From: Streptomyces fragilis
Lineage (GTDB): Bacteria > Actinomycetota > Actinomycetes > Streptomycetales > Streptomycetaceae
DNA length: 64,000 bases
Direction: 5' to 3'
Assembly: GCF_003112515.1 (NCBI RefSeq)
Contig: NZ_BEVZ01000004.1
Location: 620,001-684,000, forward strand
The notes under the pieces are model-generated. The model saw nothing but the letters and a program-made list of their open reading frames with translations. It was not told the origin of the DNA and did not search any database. Both the position numbers and the translations under genes were made by a program. Below, in pieces: positions 36,080 to 44,826 of this stretch. Positions within the stretch are counted from its first letter, which is position 1. Every line of letters begins with the position of its first letter.

Positions 36080-38320
36080 CTACCTCAGGACGTCGAGGTC
36101 GTCGCCGGCGGCCGGGGCCTCCGCGTCGTCCGTCGGACGGCCGGGGCGCGGATCGGTGGTCGTCTCCTCCTCGGTCGGCCGGCCCGACTCGGAGGGGGCC
36201 TCCGTGGTGGGCGTGCCGGTCGGCGTCTCGGTGACCGTCTCGCTCGGGGTGGGGGACGGCGTCTCGGTCGGCGTCTCGCTCGGGGTGGGCGACGGCGTCT
36301 GGGTCGGCGTCGGGGCGATCGCCGCGCCCTGGTCGGTCCGCAGGTCGAACCGCGCGGAGCCGTCGGTCACGCCGAAGGTGTAGTCGGCCCAGATCTGCGC
36401 CGGGTAGCCGCCGCCGTTGATGCGGCCCTTGCCCGGGATGAGTCCGGTGGCTCCGCTCAGCGAGACGTGCCTGTGGCTCTTCGGGTGCTCGCCGAACATG
36501 CCGACCGCGGTGACCAGGTCGGGGGTGTAGCCGACGAACCAGGCGGACTTGTTGCCGTCGGAGGTTCCCGTCTTGCCCGCCACCTGCTGGCCGGCGCGGG
36601 CCGGGTTGTCCCGCACGGAGGTGCGGGCGGTGCCGTCGTCGACCACGCCGGTCAGCACCGAGGTGACCGTGTCGGCGGTGTTGCGGGTGAGGATCCGGTC
36701 CCCGACGGCGTCGGGCATGTCGACGGTGGTGCCGCCCTGCTCGGCCTTCTTGACGAGGGTCGGGGTGACCTGGAGGCCGTGGCGGGCGAGCGTCGCGTAG
36801 GCCCCGGCCATCTGCAGCGGGCTCGCGTCCATGGAGCCCAGCGTGTAGGCGGGCAGCGGGTCGAGCTTGTCGGTGTCCACGCCCATCCGGTCGGCGGTCT
36901 CCAGCACGTCGTCCATGCCGACGTCCACGCCCATCTGCGCGAACACGGAGTTGACCGACTTGTTCATCGCGGTCTGCACGGTGACGGGGCCGTAGTCGAC
37001 CTCGTCCTCGTTCGGCGGGGCGAAGGGGATGTCGCTGCCGACGACGGGCCGCCTGCTCGTGCCGTCGTAGACCGTGTTCGCGGTGATCTGCTGCGCGTCC
37101 TGGGTGGTCGCGCCCCGCTCCAGCGCCGCCGCGAAGATCAGCGGCTTGAAGGTCGACGCGATCTGGAAGTCGGTGCGGGTGGCGTTGCTGAAGTAGTGCT
37201 CCAGGTAGTCCTGTCCGCCGTAGAGGGCCACGATCCGTCCGGTCCTGGGGTCCACGGAGACCGCGCCGGCCTGGACGACGGCGTCGACCTTCCGCTGCTC
37301 GGGGTCCAGCTTGCCGGTGAGCTGCCGCTTCACGGCCTTCTCCAGCGCCTGCTGCTTCTTCGGGTCGACGTTGAGCGTGACGTCCCAGCCCTGGCCCTCG
37401 ACCTTGGCCTCGGCCTCCGCCGCGGTGATGCCCTGGGTCTCCATCAGCTGCTGCTGGAGCTCCTTGTTGGCCAGCTGCACCAGGTAGCCGGCCTGGCCCT
37501 GGAGTCCGGCCGCGGGGCGCGGCTCCTTGGGCACCGGGAACTTCATGCCCGCGCGGTCGGAGGCGCCGAGCCACTTCATCTCGACCATGTTGTCGAGCGC
37601 GTAGTTCCAGCGCTCCTCGGCCAGCCGCTTGCCGGTCCTGGAGGCGATCGCCCAGTCGTACTGGTTGGGCGCCTGCAGCAGCGCGGCCAGGTAGGCGCCC
37701 TGCTGGACGGTGAGGTCCTTGGCGTCGACGCGGTAGTAGGCCTGGGCGGCGGCCTGGATGCCGTAGGCGCCGCGGCCGTAGTAGCTGGTGTTCAGGTAAC
37801 CGGCGAGGATCTGGTCCTTGGTCATCTGCCGGTCGACCTTCAGCGCGATGACCACCTCCCGCATCTTGCGGGTGACGGTCTGGTCCTGCGTGAGGTAGTA
37901 GTTCTTCACGTACTGCTGGGTGATCGTCGAGCCGCCCTGCTTGCCCTTGCCGCGCGCGGTGTTGAGCAGGCCGCGGAGGGTTCCCTTGATGTCGACGCCG
38001 GGGTCCTTGTAGAAGGTCTTGTTCTCGGCGGCGACGAAGGCGTGCTGGACGGGCTCCGGCACCACGTCGATGTCGACGACGTCCCGGTTCACCTCGCCGC
38101 GCTGGGCGAGGACCTTGCCGTTGCTGTAGCGGTAGATGTTGCTCTGGCTCTGCGCCAGGGCGTTGCCCTCGTCCGGGACGTCGACCAGCAGGTACAGGGC
38201 TATCAGGGAGCCGATGCCGAGCAGGCAGACGCCGAGGAACGTGCCGAGCAGCTTCCGCCAGGTGAAGAACCTGCGTATGCCCCGTGGTCGGCGCGCATGT
38301 CGTAGATCAGCTCGCCCCAT
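36080..38320 (-). CDS. Class A penicillin-binding protein
   Basis: 746 residues. Bifunctional peptidoglycan glycosyltransferase/transpeptidase. One N-terminal membrane helix (about 25-45), glycosyltransferase family 51 domain (AFVAAENKTFYKDPGVD with the catalytic Glu; GGSTITQQYVKNYYL), then transpeptidase domain with SxxK in ASTFKP, SxN in KSVNSVF and KTG in AGKTGTSDGNKSAWF. The extracellular tail is Thr/Pro/Ser/Glu-rich and contains a 12-residue repeat (36-bp units at 36237 and 36273). ATG at 38318-38320 with GAGGA upstream. Confidence 0.96.
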   Translation of the reverse strand: MGRADLRHARRPRGIRRFFTWRKLLGTFLGVCLLGIGSLIALYLLVDVPDEGNALAQSQSNIYRYSNGKVLAQRGEVNRDVVDIDVVPEPVQHAFVAAENKTFYKDPGVDIKGTLRGLLNTARGKGKQGGSTITQQYVKNYYLTQDQTVTRKMREVVIALKVDRQMTKDQILAGYLNTSYYGRGAYGIQAAAQAYYRVDAKDLTVQQGAYLAALLQAPNQYDWAIASRTGKRLAEERWNYALDNMVEMKWLGASDRAGMKFPVPKEPRPAAGLQGQAGYLVQLANKELQQQLMETQGITAAEAEAKVEGQGWDVTLNVDPKKQQALEKAVKRQLTGKLDPEQRKVDAVVQAGAVSVDPRTGRIVALYGGQDYLEHYFSNATRTDFQIASTFKPLIFAAALERGATTQDAQQITANTVYDGTSRRPVVGSDIPFAPPNEDEVDYGPVTVQTAMNKSVNSVFAQMGVDVGMDDVLETADRMGVDTDKLDPLPAYTLGSMDASPLQMAGAYATLARHGLQVTPTLVKKAEQGGTTVDMPDAVGDRILTRNTADTVTSVLTGVVDDGTARTSVRDNPARAGQQVAGKTGTSDGNKSAWFVGYTPDLVTAVGMFGEHPKSHRHVSLSGATGLIPGKGRINGGGYPAQIWADYTFGVTDGSARFDLRTDQGAAIAPTPTQTPSPTPSETPTETPSPTPSETVTETPTGTPTTEAPSESGRPTEEETTTDPRPGRPTDDAEAPAAGDDLDVLR

Positions 38321-38551
38321 GGTCCTCTTTCGCCCCGCTTCACGTCGTTCGTCGTCCTGGCCCCGGCGGTCTCCGGAGGCACGGCCAGTCCCGAAAGGTA
38401 ACACCGCACCCTGTGACAAAGAGGTGTCGATCCGGTCTTTTGCGGACGTGAGAATCAGCACCCGAATCTTTCAGCTTCCACCGTTTCTGACGTGTCACGA
38501 GGCCGAACGGTTGCCCGGAGAGGACCCGGGGAGGGTTTCACGGCGCCGAAA

Positions 38552-38565
38552 AAGTGATATCACTT
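38552..38565. promoter_or_regulatory. Perfect 14-bp palindrome AAGTGATATCACTT
   Basis: A perfect palindrome 54 bases before the SPFH gene start, in a locally A/T-rich spot. TAGATAGAC just downstream could hold a -10. The form is that of a dimeric repressor site (GntR-like or similar). Which protein binds is unknown; the RHH protein of the same operon is one candidate. Confidence 0.65.
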
Positions 38566-38619
38566 AGATAGACATCGGTCGTCGTCGTGCGACGGCGCAG
38601 ACATGAAACGGGGGCTCCC

Positions 38620-39582
38620 ATGTCCACTCCTGCCGGTCCCGGCACTCCTCCCGCCCGGCCGTCCCGCGAGACGGTCGACGTGCCCGAGATGCCCAGGCCC
38701 AGCGTCCGGGAGTTCCCGGCCCGCTCGCTCGGCGGCGGCCTCGCGCTGCTGCTGGGACTGCTCGGCGTGCTGGTCGCGGTCGGCCTGGGGTACCTGGGCG
38801 CCGACCGCGCCTCCGGCGGCGCCCAGGTCGCGCTGATCGTGGCCGCGCTGCTGCTCGCCCTGCTCTCGCTGGCCGCGATGGCCGGGCTGAACATGGTCGC
38901 CCCGGGCGAGGCGCGGGTCGTCCAGCTCTTCGGCCGCTACCGCGGCACGGTCCGCGAGGACGGCCTGCGGTGGGTGAACCCGCTCACCACCCGCTCCCGG
39001 ATCTCCACCCGGGTGCGCAACCACGAGACCGCCGTCCTCAAGGTCAACGACGCCTACGGCAACCCGATCGAGCTCGCCGCCGTGGTGGTCTGGCGGGTCG
39101 AGGACACCGCGCAGGCCCGGTTCGAGGTCGACGACTTCCTGGAGTTCGTCTCCACGCAGACCGAGGCCGCCGTGCGGCACATCGCCATCGAGTACCCCTA
39201 CGACGCGCACGGCGAGGACGAGCTCTCGCTGCGCGGCAACGCGGAGGAGATCACCGAGAAGCTGGCCGTGGAGCTGCACGCGCGGGTCGAGGCCGCGGGC
39301 GTCCAGATCATCGAGTCCCGCTTCACGCACCTCGCCTACGCGCCGGAGATCGCCTCCGCGATGCTCCAGCGGCAGCAGGCCGGCGCGGTGGTCGCGGCCC
39401 GGCGGCAGATCGTCGACGGCGCGGTCGGCATGGTCGAGTCGGCGCTCGCCCGGATCGCCGAGCAGGACATCGTGGAGCTCGACGAGGAGCGCAAGGCCGC
39501 GATGGTCTCCAACCTGATGGTCGTCCTGTGCGGCCACGGTTCCGTGCAGCCGGTGCTCAACACGGGAACGCTGTACCAGTGA
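38620..39582 (+). CDS. SPFH/band-7 domain membrane protein
   Basis: 320 residues. Two N-terminal membrane helices (about 40-62 and 70-90), then the SPFH domain: [93 protein letters not shown]. Prohibitin/stomatin-like scaffold expected to form large membrane rings. ATG at 38620. The stop overlaps the next start (GTGA), so the two are translationally coupled. Confidence 0.93.
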   Translation: MSTPAGPGTPPARPSRETVDVPEMPRPSVREFPARSLGGGLALLLGLLGVLVAVGLGYLGADRASGGAQVALIVAALLLALLSLAAMAGLNMVAPGEARVVQLFGRYRGTVREDGLRWVNPLTTRSRISTRVRNHETAVLKVNDAYGNPIELAAVVVWRVEDTAQARFEVDDFLEFVSTQTEAAVRHIAIEYPYDAHGEDELSLRGNAEEITEKLAVELHARVEAAGVQIIESRFTHLAYAPEIASAMLQRQQAGAVVAARRQIVDGAVGMVESALARIAEQDIVELDEERKAAMVSNLMVVLCGHGSVQPVLNTGTLYQ

Positions 39583-39869
39583 GCGAAGGCGACGACGAGC
39601 GTCCGCCGGAGCCGCCCGGCGCCGCCCCCGAGGAGTCCGGCTCCGGGGACCGGCCGCCCGCGCGGCGCCGGCGGACCGCCGAGCGCAAGCAGGTGCTGCT
39701 GCGGCTGGACCCGCTGGTGCACGACGCGCTGGCGCGGTGGGCGGGCGAGGAGCTGCGGTCCGCCAACGCGCAGATCGAGTTCCTGCTGCGCCGCGCGCTG
39801 GCGGAGGCGGGCCGGCTGCCGAAGGGCACCGGACCGATGCCCCGGCGGGGGCGGCCGCGCGGGGAGTGA
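39579..39869 (+). CDS. Arc/CopG-like ribbon-helix-helix protein
   Basis: 96 residues. The acidic/proline-rich N-terminus is followed by [46 protein letters not shown], a ribbon (KQVLLRLDP) plus two helices as in Arc/CopG DNA-binding proteins. GTG start overlaps the SPFH stop by four bases. Likely a small regulator or a DNA/membrane linker for the SPFH protein. Confidence 0.85.
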   Translation: MSEGDDERPPEPPGAAPEESGSGDRPPARRRRTAERKQVLLRLDPLVHDALARWAGEELRSANAQIEFLLRRALAEAGRLPKGTGPMPRRGRPRGE

Positions 39870-39947
39870 CCGCGGCCGCCGCCGTCCGGGGCGGCGGCCG
39901 TGCGTCACGTGCCGACGGCCTCGTGCGCGCGGCGTTCGGAGGCCCGG

Positions 39948-40373
39948 CTAAAGGCCGTGCTCGCGCACGACGCGGCGGGTCTGGGCGAAGAGCATGCCGA
40001 CGTTGACCGCCTTGCGGCAGACGACGACGGCGACCACGTCCTGCTGCTCGGTCATCCTCACGAACAGGTGGGTGAGGTTGTCGCTGTTGACCAGGATCTC
40101 CTGGAAGAAGTGGTTGTCGCTCCGGACCCCGCGGCGCTCCTTGAAGATGTCCTCGATCATCACCACGGTGCGGCCCTGGAAGAGGTCCAGGGTGGCGCCG
40201 GCCAGCAGGTCCAGGACCTCCGGCGGGTGGTTGTCGATGGTCTCGTAGGCCAGCAGCATGCCGGTCGCCATGTCGACGACGCCCGACGCGACGCAGTCGG
40301 GTGCCTCGTTGCGCAGGGTCTTGACCAGGCCCATCACCTGGTCCGAGAAGCCTGCCGTCGTTCTGGTGGTCAT
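39948..40373 (-). CDS. Conserved hypothetical protein of the roadblock cassette
   Basis: 141 residues. The pattern CVASGVVDMATGMLLAYETIDNHPPEVLDLLAGATLDLFQG looks like the first half of a roadblock/LC7 fold, followed by NLTHLFVRMTEQQDVVAVVVCRKAVNVGMLFAQTRR. It may be a divergent roadblock protein, but I do not recognise a named family. Nine bases separate it from the upstream roadblock gene, so they share a transcript. ATG at 40371-40373. Confidence 0.7.
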   Translation of the reverse strand: MTTRTTAGFSDQVMGLVKTLRNEAPDCVASGVVDMATGMLLAYETIDNHPPEVLDLLAGATLDLFQGRTVVMIEDIFKERRGVRSDNHFFQEILVNSDNLTHLFVRMTEQQDVVAVVVCRKAVNVGMLFAQTRRVVREHGL

Positions 40374-40382
40374 GCTGTTCCG

Positions 40383-40838
40383 TCACATCCTCGCGCTGGT
40401 GGAAGGGCTGGTGCGGGTGGTGCCGGTGAGGATCGACTCGATCCTGTCGACGGCGGGCAGCACCGCCGCGTTCAGGCGGTCGACGTCCACCCCCTCGTCG
40501 CCGAGCACGACCATCAGGGCGGTGTCCCCCACGGCGTAGAAGGCCGCGCAGCCGTGGCTGCCGTAGGTCACCGTGCGGCGCAGCACGCCGCGGTCGGTCG
40601 CGTCGGTGGTGCGGCGGGCCAGGCCGAGGCCCGCGGCCGCGAGGGCGGCGAGGCCCTCGGGCTCGATCGACGCGGCGGTGTCCGCCGCGATCAGCAGGCC
40701 GTCGGCGGCGGCCACCGCCGTGTCGGTGATGCCGGTCACCTGCCGGCGCAGGTCCTGCATCTCCCTGGCCAACGCCTCGTGGTCCATGCCCGCTCCCCTG
40801 TCCCCGTTGCCGGTGGTCGTCGTCTCGCGTCCGGTCAT
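40383..40838 (-). CDS. Roadblock/LC7 domain protein
   Basis: 151 residues. Core DTAVAAADGLLIAADTAASIEPEGLAALAAAGLGLARRTTDATDRGVLRRTVTYGSHGCAAFYAVGDTALMVVLGDEGVDVDRL is a typical roadblock/LC7 (MglB-like) fold. These proteins usually regulate small GTPases; in Streptomyces conservons they accompany CvnC/CvnD. No GTPase gene is present here. The start overlaps the stop of the upstream gene (ATGA); an internal ATG at 40785-40787 with AGGGGAG is possible. Confidence 0.85.
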   Translation of the reverse strand: MTGRETTTTGNGDRGAGMDHEALAREMQDLRRQVTGITDTAVAAADGLLIAADTAASIEPEGLAALAAAGLGLARRTTDATDRGVLRRTVTYGSHGCAAFYAVGDTALMVVLGDEGVDVDRLNAAVLPAVDRIESILTGTTRTSPSTSARM

Positions 40839-41884
40839 CGCGGGGGTTCGTCACCCCTGCGGAAGAACTCCTTCCAGCCCTTTCCGCGGGCGCCGCGGCC
40901 CAGGGCCTCGGTGATCCCGCTGGCCCCGGGCTCGCGCCGCGGCAGCCCCTGGGGCGTGTCCGCCGGGTCCGCCCGGGCGCGCACCCCCGACGGCTCGGTG
41001 ACCGGCGCCTGCGTGGCCGCCCCCTCCCGCCCGGGTCCGGAGGCCGGGGCGGCGAACGGGGCCGCGGTCGCGCGCGGAACCGGGACGCGGGGCAGGACCT
41101 CCACGCCCGGGAGCGGCCCCACACGGACCGGGGCCGGGCCGCCGGGGCAGTCCAGGAGGTGTTCCTCGAGGAGGCGGGCCACCTCCACGGTGACGACGTA
41201 GACCCCGCGGCCCAGCCGGAAGGCCAGGTCCCGCGCGGTGCTGCGGCCGTCGGCGGCGGCCAGGACCTCACGACGCAGCGGCGTGAGGAGCCGTCCGCGC
41301 AGGGCCGCCCCGGCCCCGGCCGTCACCGCCGGGGTCTCGCGTTCGGGGCGGACCGGACGGGCCATGCCGTCCAGGGCGGTCAGCTTGCGCACCGCTTCCT
41401 GGAGCAGCCGCCCGGCCGTCTCCCCCACCCCCACCGGAGCCACCGGCTCCGCCGCGCCCTCCCCACGGGCGTGCCGCTCGCACTCCTCCACCCGCCCCGC
41501 CACCATCGCGAACGCCGCGTCCTGCAGCGCCAGCATGCAGACCACCCGCAGCTGGGCCGCCCCCACGCATCCGTCCGCGACGAGCTCGTCCTCGGGCCAC
41601 CGCCGCCCGCCGGAGCCGCGCACCAGCTCCGTCCAGCGCTCCCCGGTGACCCGGCCGGACCTCAGCAGCAGCGCCTCCGGGCCGGGAGCGCCGGGGCTCT
41701 CCACCCCGACGACCAGGCCGCCGCGCAGGTGGAAGCTGCCGCCGGGCCTGCCCTGCACCCGCAGCTCCCCGGTGAACTCCTCGCGTCCGCACTCCGCGAG
41801 GGACCCGGAGAGCCGCTCGTAGCCGGCCCGGTCGAGCGATCCGCGCGCGCCGGCGCCCAGCACCCCGTCCAGAACGCCCGTCAT
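40835..41884 (-). CDS. DUF4388 (PATAN-like) protein
   Basis: 349 residues. The N-terminus (SGSLAECGREEFTGELRVQGRPGGSFHLRGGLVVGVESPGAPGPEALLLRSGRV) has the DUF4388/PATAN pattern found in signalling proteins. It is followed by a helical region ending in EVLAAADGRSTARDLAFRLGRGVYVVTVEVARLLEEHLL, which looks like a winged helix, and a Pro-rich tail. ATG at 41882-41884 with GGGGGG upstream. First gene of the three-gene roadblock cassette. Probably a signalling or regulatory adaptor. Confidence 0.75.
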   Translation of the reverse strand: MTGVLDGVLGAGARGSLDRAGYERLSGSLAECGREEFTGELRVQGRPGGSFHLRGGLVVGVESPGAPGPEALLLRSGRVTGERWTELVRGSGGRRWPEDELVADGCVGAAQLRVVCMLALQDAAFAMVAGRVEECERHARGEGAAEPVAPVGVGETAGRLLQEAVRKLTALDGMARPVRPERETPAVTAGAGAALRGRLLTPLRREVLAAADGRSTARDLAFRLGRGVYVVTVEVARLLEEHLLDCPGGPAPVRVGPLPGVEVLPRVPVPRATAAPFAAPASGPGREGAATQAPVTEPSGVRARADPADTPQGLPRREPGASGITEALGRGARGKGWKEFFRRGDEPPR

Positions 41885-42192
41885 CACACCCCCCGACCCG
41901 CAACGCCGTCGCACATCTGCCTGACACGTCGCCCTGAGGGGGCAATGTCTACAGTGGCCCGGCGCATACCGGCCGCACGCGACCGAAGCTGTCGCCAGGT
42001 GACGGGAGATGACCGTTCACGCCAGCCGAGCCCCGTCATGCTTCGCTCATCCGACCGGTCGGGGACCGGAATCGTCACACCGCCCCCACAGCGCACCGCC
42101 GCCCCGAAACCCGCGAGTTGGCCTATTTCCGGAAACGCACCCGTCTGTGCCACGATCACGTGGAACGTCCACCCCCGCGCAAGGGAGAGCCC
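41885..42192. promoter_or_regulatory. Control region between the PATAN gene and ahpC; no oxyR
   Basis: 308 bases with no gene. The right part (42115-42160) is less GC-rich and contains TTTCCGGAAA, a perfect 10-bp palindrome at 42126-42135, about 60 bases before ahpC. No -35/-10 pair was convincing. In S. coelicolor a divergent oxyR occupies this side of ahpCD; no LysR-type helix-turn-helix can be read here in any frame. Confidence 0.55.
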
Positions 42193-42747
42193 GTGCTCAC
42201 TGTCGGTGACAAGTTCCCGGAATTCGAACTCACCGCCTGCGTCTCGCTGGAGAAGGGCAGGGAGTTCCAGACGATCGACCACAAGACCTACGAGGGCCGG
42301 TGGAAGGTCGTCTTCTCCTACCCGAAGGACTTCACCTTCGTCTGCCCGACCGAGATCGCCGCCTTCGCCCGGCTGAACGAGGAGTTCGCCGACCGCGACG
42401 CCGTGGTGCTCGGCTTCTCCGGCGACTCGGAGTTCGTCCACCACGCCTGGCGCAAGGACCACCCGGACCTGCGTGAGCTGCCCTTCCCGCTGCTCGCCGA
42501 CCCCCGGCACGAGCTGATGAGGGCGCTCGGCATCGAGGACGAGGACGGGTACGCGCAGCGGGCGGTCTTCGTCGTCGACCCCAACAGCGAGATCCAGTTC
42601 ACCATGGTGACCGCCGGCTCCGTGGGCCGTAACCCGCAGGAGGTGCTCCGCGTGCTGGACGCCCTGCAGACCGACGAGCTCTGCCCCTGCAACTGGAACA
42701 AGGGCGACGCCACCCTGGACCCGGCCGCCCTGCTGGCGGGTGTGTGA
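42193..42747 (+). CDS. ahpC: Alkyl hydroperoxide reductase, peroxiredoxin subunit
   Basis: 184 residues. Two-Cys peroxiredoxin reducing organic peroxides and hydrogen peroxide. The peroxidatic cysteine is in FSYPKDFTFVCPTE and the resolving cysteine in ELCPCNWNKGD. GTG at 42193 with AAGGGAGAG just upstream. Three bases separate it from ahpD, so they form an operon. Confidence 0.97.
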   Translation: MLTVGDKFPEFELTACVSLEKGREFQTIDHKTYEGRWKVVFSYPKDFTFVCPTEIAAFARLNEEFADRDAVVLGFSGDSEFVHHAWRKDHPDLRELPFPLLADPRHELMRALGIEDEDGYAQRAVFVVDPNSEIQFTMVTAGSVGRNPQEVLRVLDALQTDELCPCNWNKGDATLDPAALLAGV

Positions 42748-42750
42748 CCG

Positions 42751-43287
42751 ATGGCGCTCGCGGAACTGAAGTCGGCCATACCGGACTACGCCAAGGACCT
42801 GCGGCTCAACCTGGGCACGGTGATCGGCAACTCGCTGCTGCCCACCCAGGCGTTGTGGGGGACGGTGCTGGCCTGCGCCATCGCCTCGCGCTCCCCGCTC
42901 GTGCTGCGGGAACTGGAGCCGGAGGCCCGGGAGAACCTGAAGCCGGAGGCCTACCGGGCGGCGAAGACGGCCGCGGCCATCATGGCCATGAACAACGTCT
43001 TCTACCGCACCCGGCACCTGCTCTCCGACCCGGAGTACGGCTCGCTGCGCGCCGGGCTGCGGATGAACGTCCTCGGTGACCCCGGCGTGGACCGGGCGGA
43101 CTTCGAGCTGTGGGCGTTCGCGGTGTCCGCGGTGAACGCCTGCGGCGCGTGCCTGGACTCGCACGAGCACAAGCTCCGCGAGGCGGGGGTCTCCCGCGAG
43201 GTGGTGCAGGAGGCGACCAAGATCGCGGCGGTCCTCCAGGCCGTCGCCGTCACCCTCGACGCCGAGGCGGTCATGGCGTCATCCTGA
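42751..43287 (+). CDS. ahpD: Alkyl hydroperoxide reductase AhpD
   Basis: 178 residues. AhpD supplies electrons to AhpC from lipoamide-type carriers. The active site [12 protein letters not shown], with redox CxxC and the conserved His, is present, along with the all-helical repeat ([17 protein letters not shown]). ATG at 42751 directly after ahpC. Confidence 0.97.
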   Translation: MALAELKSAIPDYAKDLRLNLGTVIGNSLLPTQALWGTVLACAIASRSPLVLRELEPEARENLKPEAYRAAKTAAAIMAMNNVFYRTRHLLSDPEYGSLRAGLRMNVLGDPGVDRADFELWAFAVSAVNACGACLDSHEHKLREAGVSREVVQEATKIAAVLQAVAVTLDAEAVMASS

Positions 43288-43318
43288 CGCGTCCCCGACG
43301 CGGGTGGGACCCATGCGG

Positions 43319-43350
43319 GAGGGGCGGGCGCCGCACGGCGCCCGCCCCTC
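43319..43350 (+). terminator. Terminator after ahpCD
   Basis: A perfect 14-bp stem GAGGGGCGGGCGCC / GGCGCCCGCCCCTC with loop GCAC, 32 bases after the ahpD stop. Confidence 0.88.
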
Positions 43351-43426
43351 ACCCGTTCCCGTCCCGCCCGGTCCTTCCGCGGGTCCGCCGGCTCGGGCCC
43401 TTCCGCCGGTCCGGCGGGACGCCCGG

Positions 43427-44662
43427 TCAGGCCACCGTCGATCCGGCGGGCGGTCCGCTCGCCCGGTGGGCGTGCCGGTGCAGGTAGGAGACGACCGTGT
43501 TCAGCACGGCGACCAGCGGGACGGCCACCACCGCGCCGCCGATGCCGGCGATCATGCCGCCGGCGGACACGGAGAGCACCACGGCCAGCGGATGCACCCG
43601 CACCGCGCGGCCGAGGATGAACGGCTGCAGGATGTGGCCCTCGATCTGCTGCACCGCCAGCACCACCAGCAGCGTCATCACCGCGACGAACACGCCCTGG
43701 GTCACCAGCGCCACCAGCACCGCCAGGGCGCCGGAGACGAAGGCGCCGACCAGCGGGATGAAGGCGAACAGGAAGATGACGACGGCCAGCGGCACCGCCA
43801 TCGGCACGTCCAGGAAGTAGATGCCGAGGCCGATGAAGACGGCGTCGATCAGCGCCACCACCACCGTGCCCCGCACGTAGGCGGTGAGCGTGCGCCAGGC
43901 CATCGGGCCGGCGCCCGCGACGCCCGAGCGGGCCGCCGCCGGGACCAGTTTCAGCGTCCAGCCCCAGATCTTCTTGCCGTCGTGGAGCAGGAACAGCGTG
44001 CAGAAGATCATCAGGAGCAGCATGGTGAGCGCCTCGACGACCACCGTGACGCCCTCGAGCCCGGCCGAGGTGAGGGATTCCGTGTTGGAGCCGACCGCCT
44101 CGCGCAGGTTCTCGGCGATGCCGTTGATCTGGCTCTCCGTCACGTGGAACGGGGAGTTCAGCAGCCATCGCCGCAGGTCGTCGATGCCGCCCTGGACCTG
44201 CTCGGAGAGGTTGTCGGCGTTCTCCATGATCTGCCAGGTCACGAACCAGCCCATCAGGCCCAGTACCGCGAAGCCGAGCACGGCGGTGAGCGCGGTGGCG
44301 GCGCCGCGCGGCAGCCCGTGGCGTATCAGGCGGGCGGCGAGCGGCTGCAGCAGCGCGGTGACCAGCAGGGCGCCGGCGAAGGACAGCACGATCAGCCGGA
44401 CGGAGCTGATCACCCGCATCAGCACCCAGACGGTGCCGGCCAGGACGAGCAGCCGCCAGCCGGCCTCGGCGGCGACGCGCAGCCCCCACGGCACCACCTG
44501 TGCCGGGTCGGGCCGCACCACGACCTGCTGCACGACGATCGGCTCGTGCTCGGACTCGTTGCCCTCGTCGCGGCGGGCCTCGGCCCGCCGCTCCTCCCAC
44601 CGCTTGCCCGCGGCGTTGAGTCCGGCGCCGAGCCGGCCCGCCCAGTCAGGTAGTCGCGCCAT
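43427..44662 (-). CDS. AI-2E family transporter
   Basis: 411 residues with about eight membrane helices and a soluble loop. A polar N-terminus (1-60) is followed by a first helix pair around WRLLVLAGTVWVLMRVISSVRLIVLSFAGALLVTALLQPLA. The C-terminal motif is AVQQIEGHILQPFILGRAVRVHPLAVVLSV, the AI-2E/PerM signature. Family members export autoinducer-2 or act as Na+/H+ antiporters; the substrate is unknown here. ATG at 44660-44662. Confidence 0.92.
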   Translation of the reverse strand: MARLPDWAGRLGAGLNAAGKRWEERRAEARRDEGNESEHEPIVVQQVVVRPDPAQVVPWGLRVAAEAGWRLLVLAGTVWVLMRVISSVRLIVLSFAGALLVTALLQPLAARLIRHGLPRGAATALTAVLGFAVLGLMGWFVTWQIMENADNLSEQVQGGIDDLRRWLLNSPFHVTESQINGIAENLREAVGSNTESLTSAGLEGVTVVVEALTMLLLMIFCTLFLLHDGKKIWGWTLKLVPAAARSGVAGAGPMAWRTLTAYVRGTVVVALIDAVFIGLGIYFLDVPMAVPLAVVIFLFAFIPLVGAFVSGALAVLVALVTQGVFVAVMTLLVVLAVQQIEGHILQPFILGRAVRVHPLAVVLSVSAGGMIAGIGGAVVAVPLVAVLNTVVSYLHRHAHRASGPPAGSTVA

Positions 44663-44731
44663 GGTCGTCCTCTGCCCCCGTCTCTCCCCGTCAGTCCGTG
44701 CGTGTCAGCTTGGTATCGACGACCGTACATG

Positions 44732-44770
44732 GCGGCAGCCCCCCACCGTCGGACGGTGGGGGGCTGCCGC
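44732..44770. terminator. Near-perfect 39-bp inverted repeat (first of two hairpins)
   Basis: Arms of 19 bases around a single central base; the apical pairs would open as a loop. It lies between the transporter start and the transglycosylase stop and can end leftward transcription of the transglycosylase gene. Confidence 0.8.
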
Positions 44771-44778
44771 GGGAACGC

Positions 44779-44813
44779 GCGGTGACCCGGGAGCGAAGCT
44801 CCCGGGTCACCGC
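44779..44813 (-). terminator. Second hairpin after the lytic transglycosylase gene
   Basis: A perfect 15-bp stem GCGGTGACCCGGGAG / CTCCCGGGTCACCGC with loop CGAAG, 13 bases beyond the stop at 44827. Two strong hairpins in tandem suggest very tight isolation of a highly expressed gene. Confidence 0.85.
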
Positions 44814-44826
44814 GGTGCGGTTCCGC

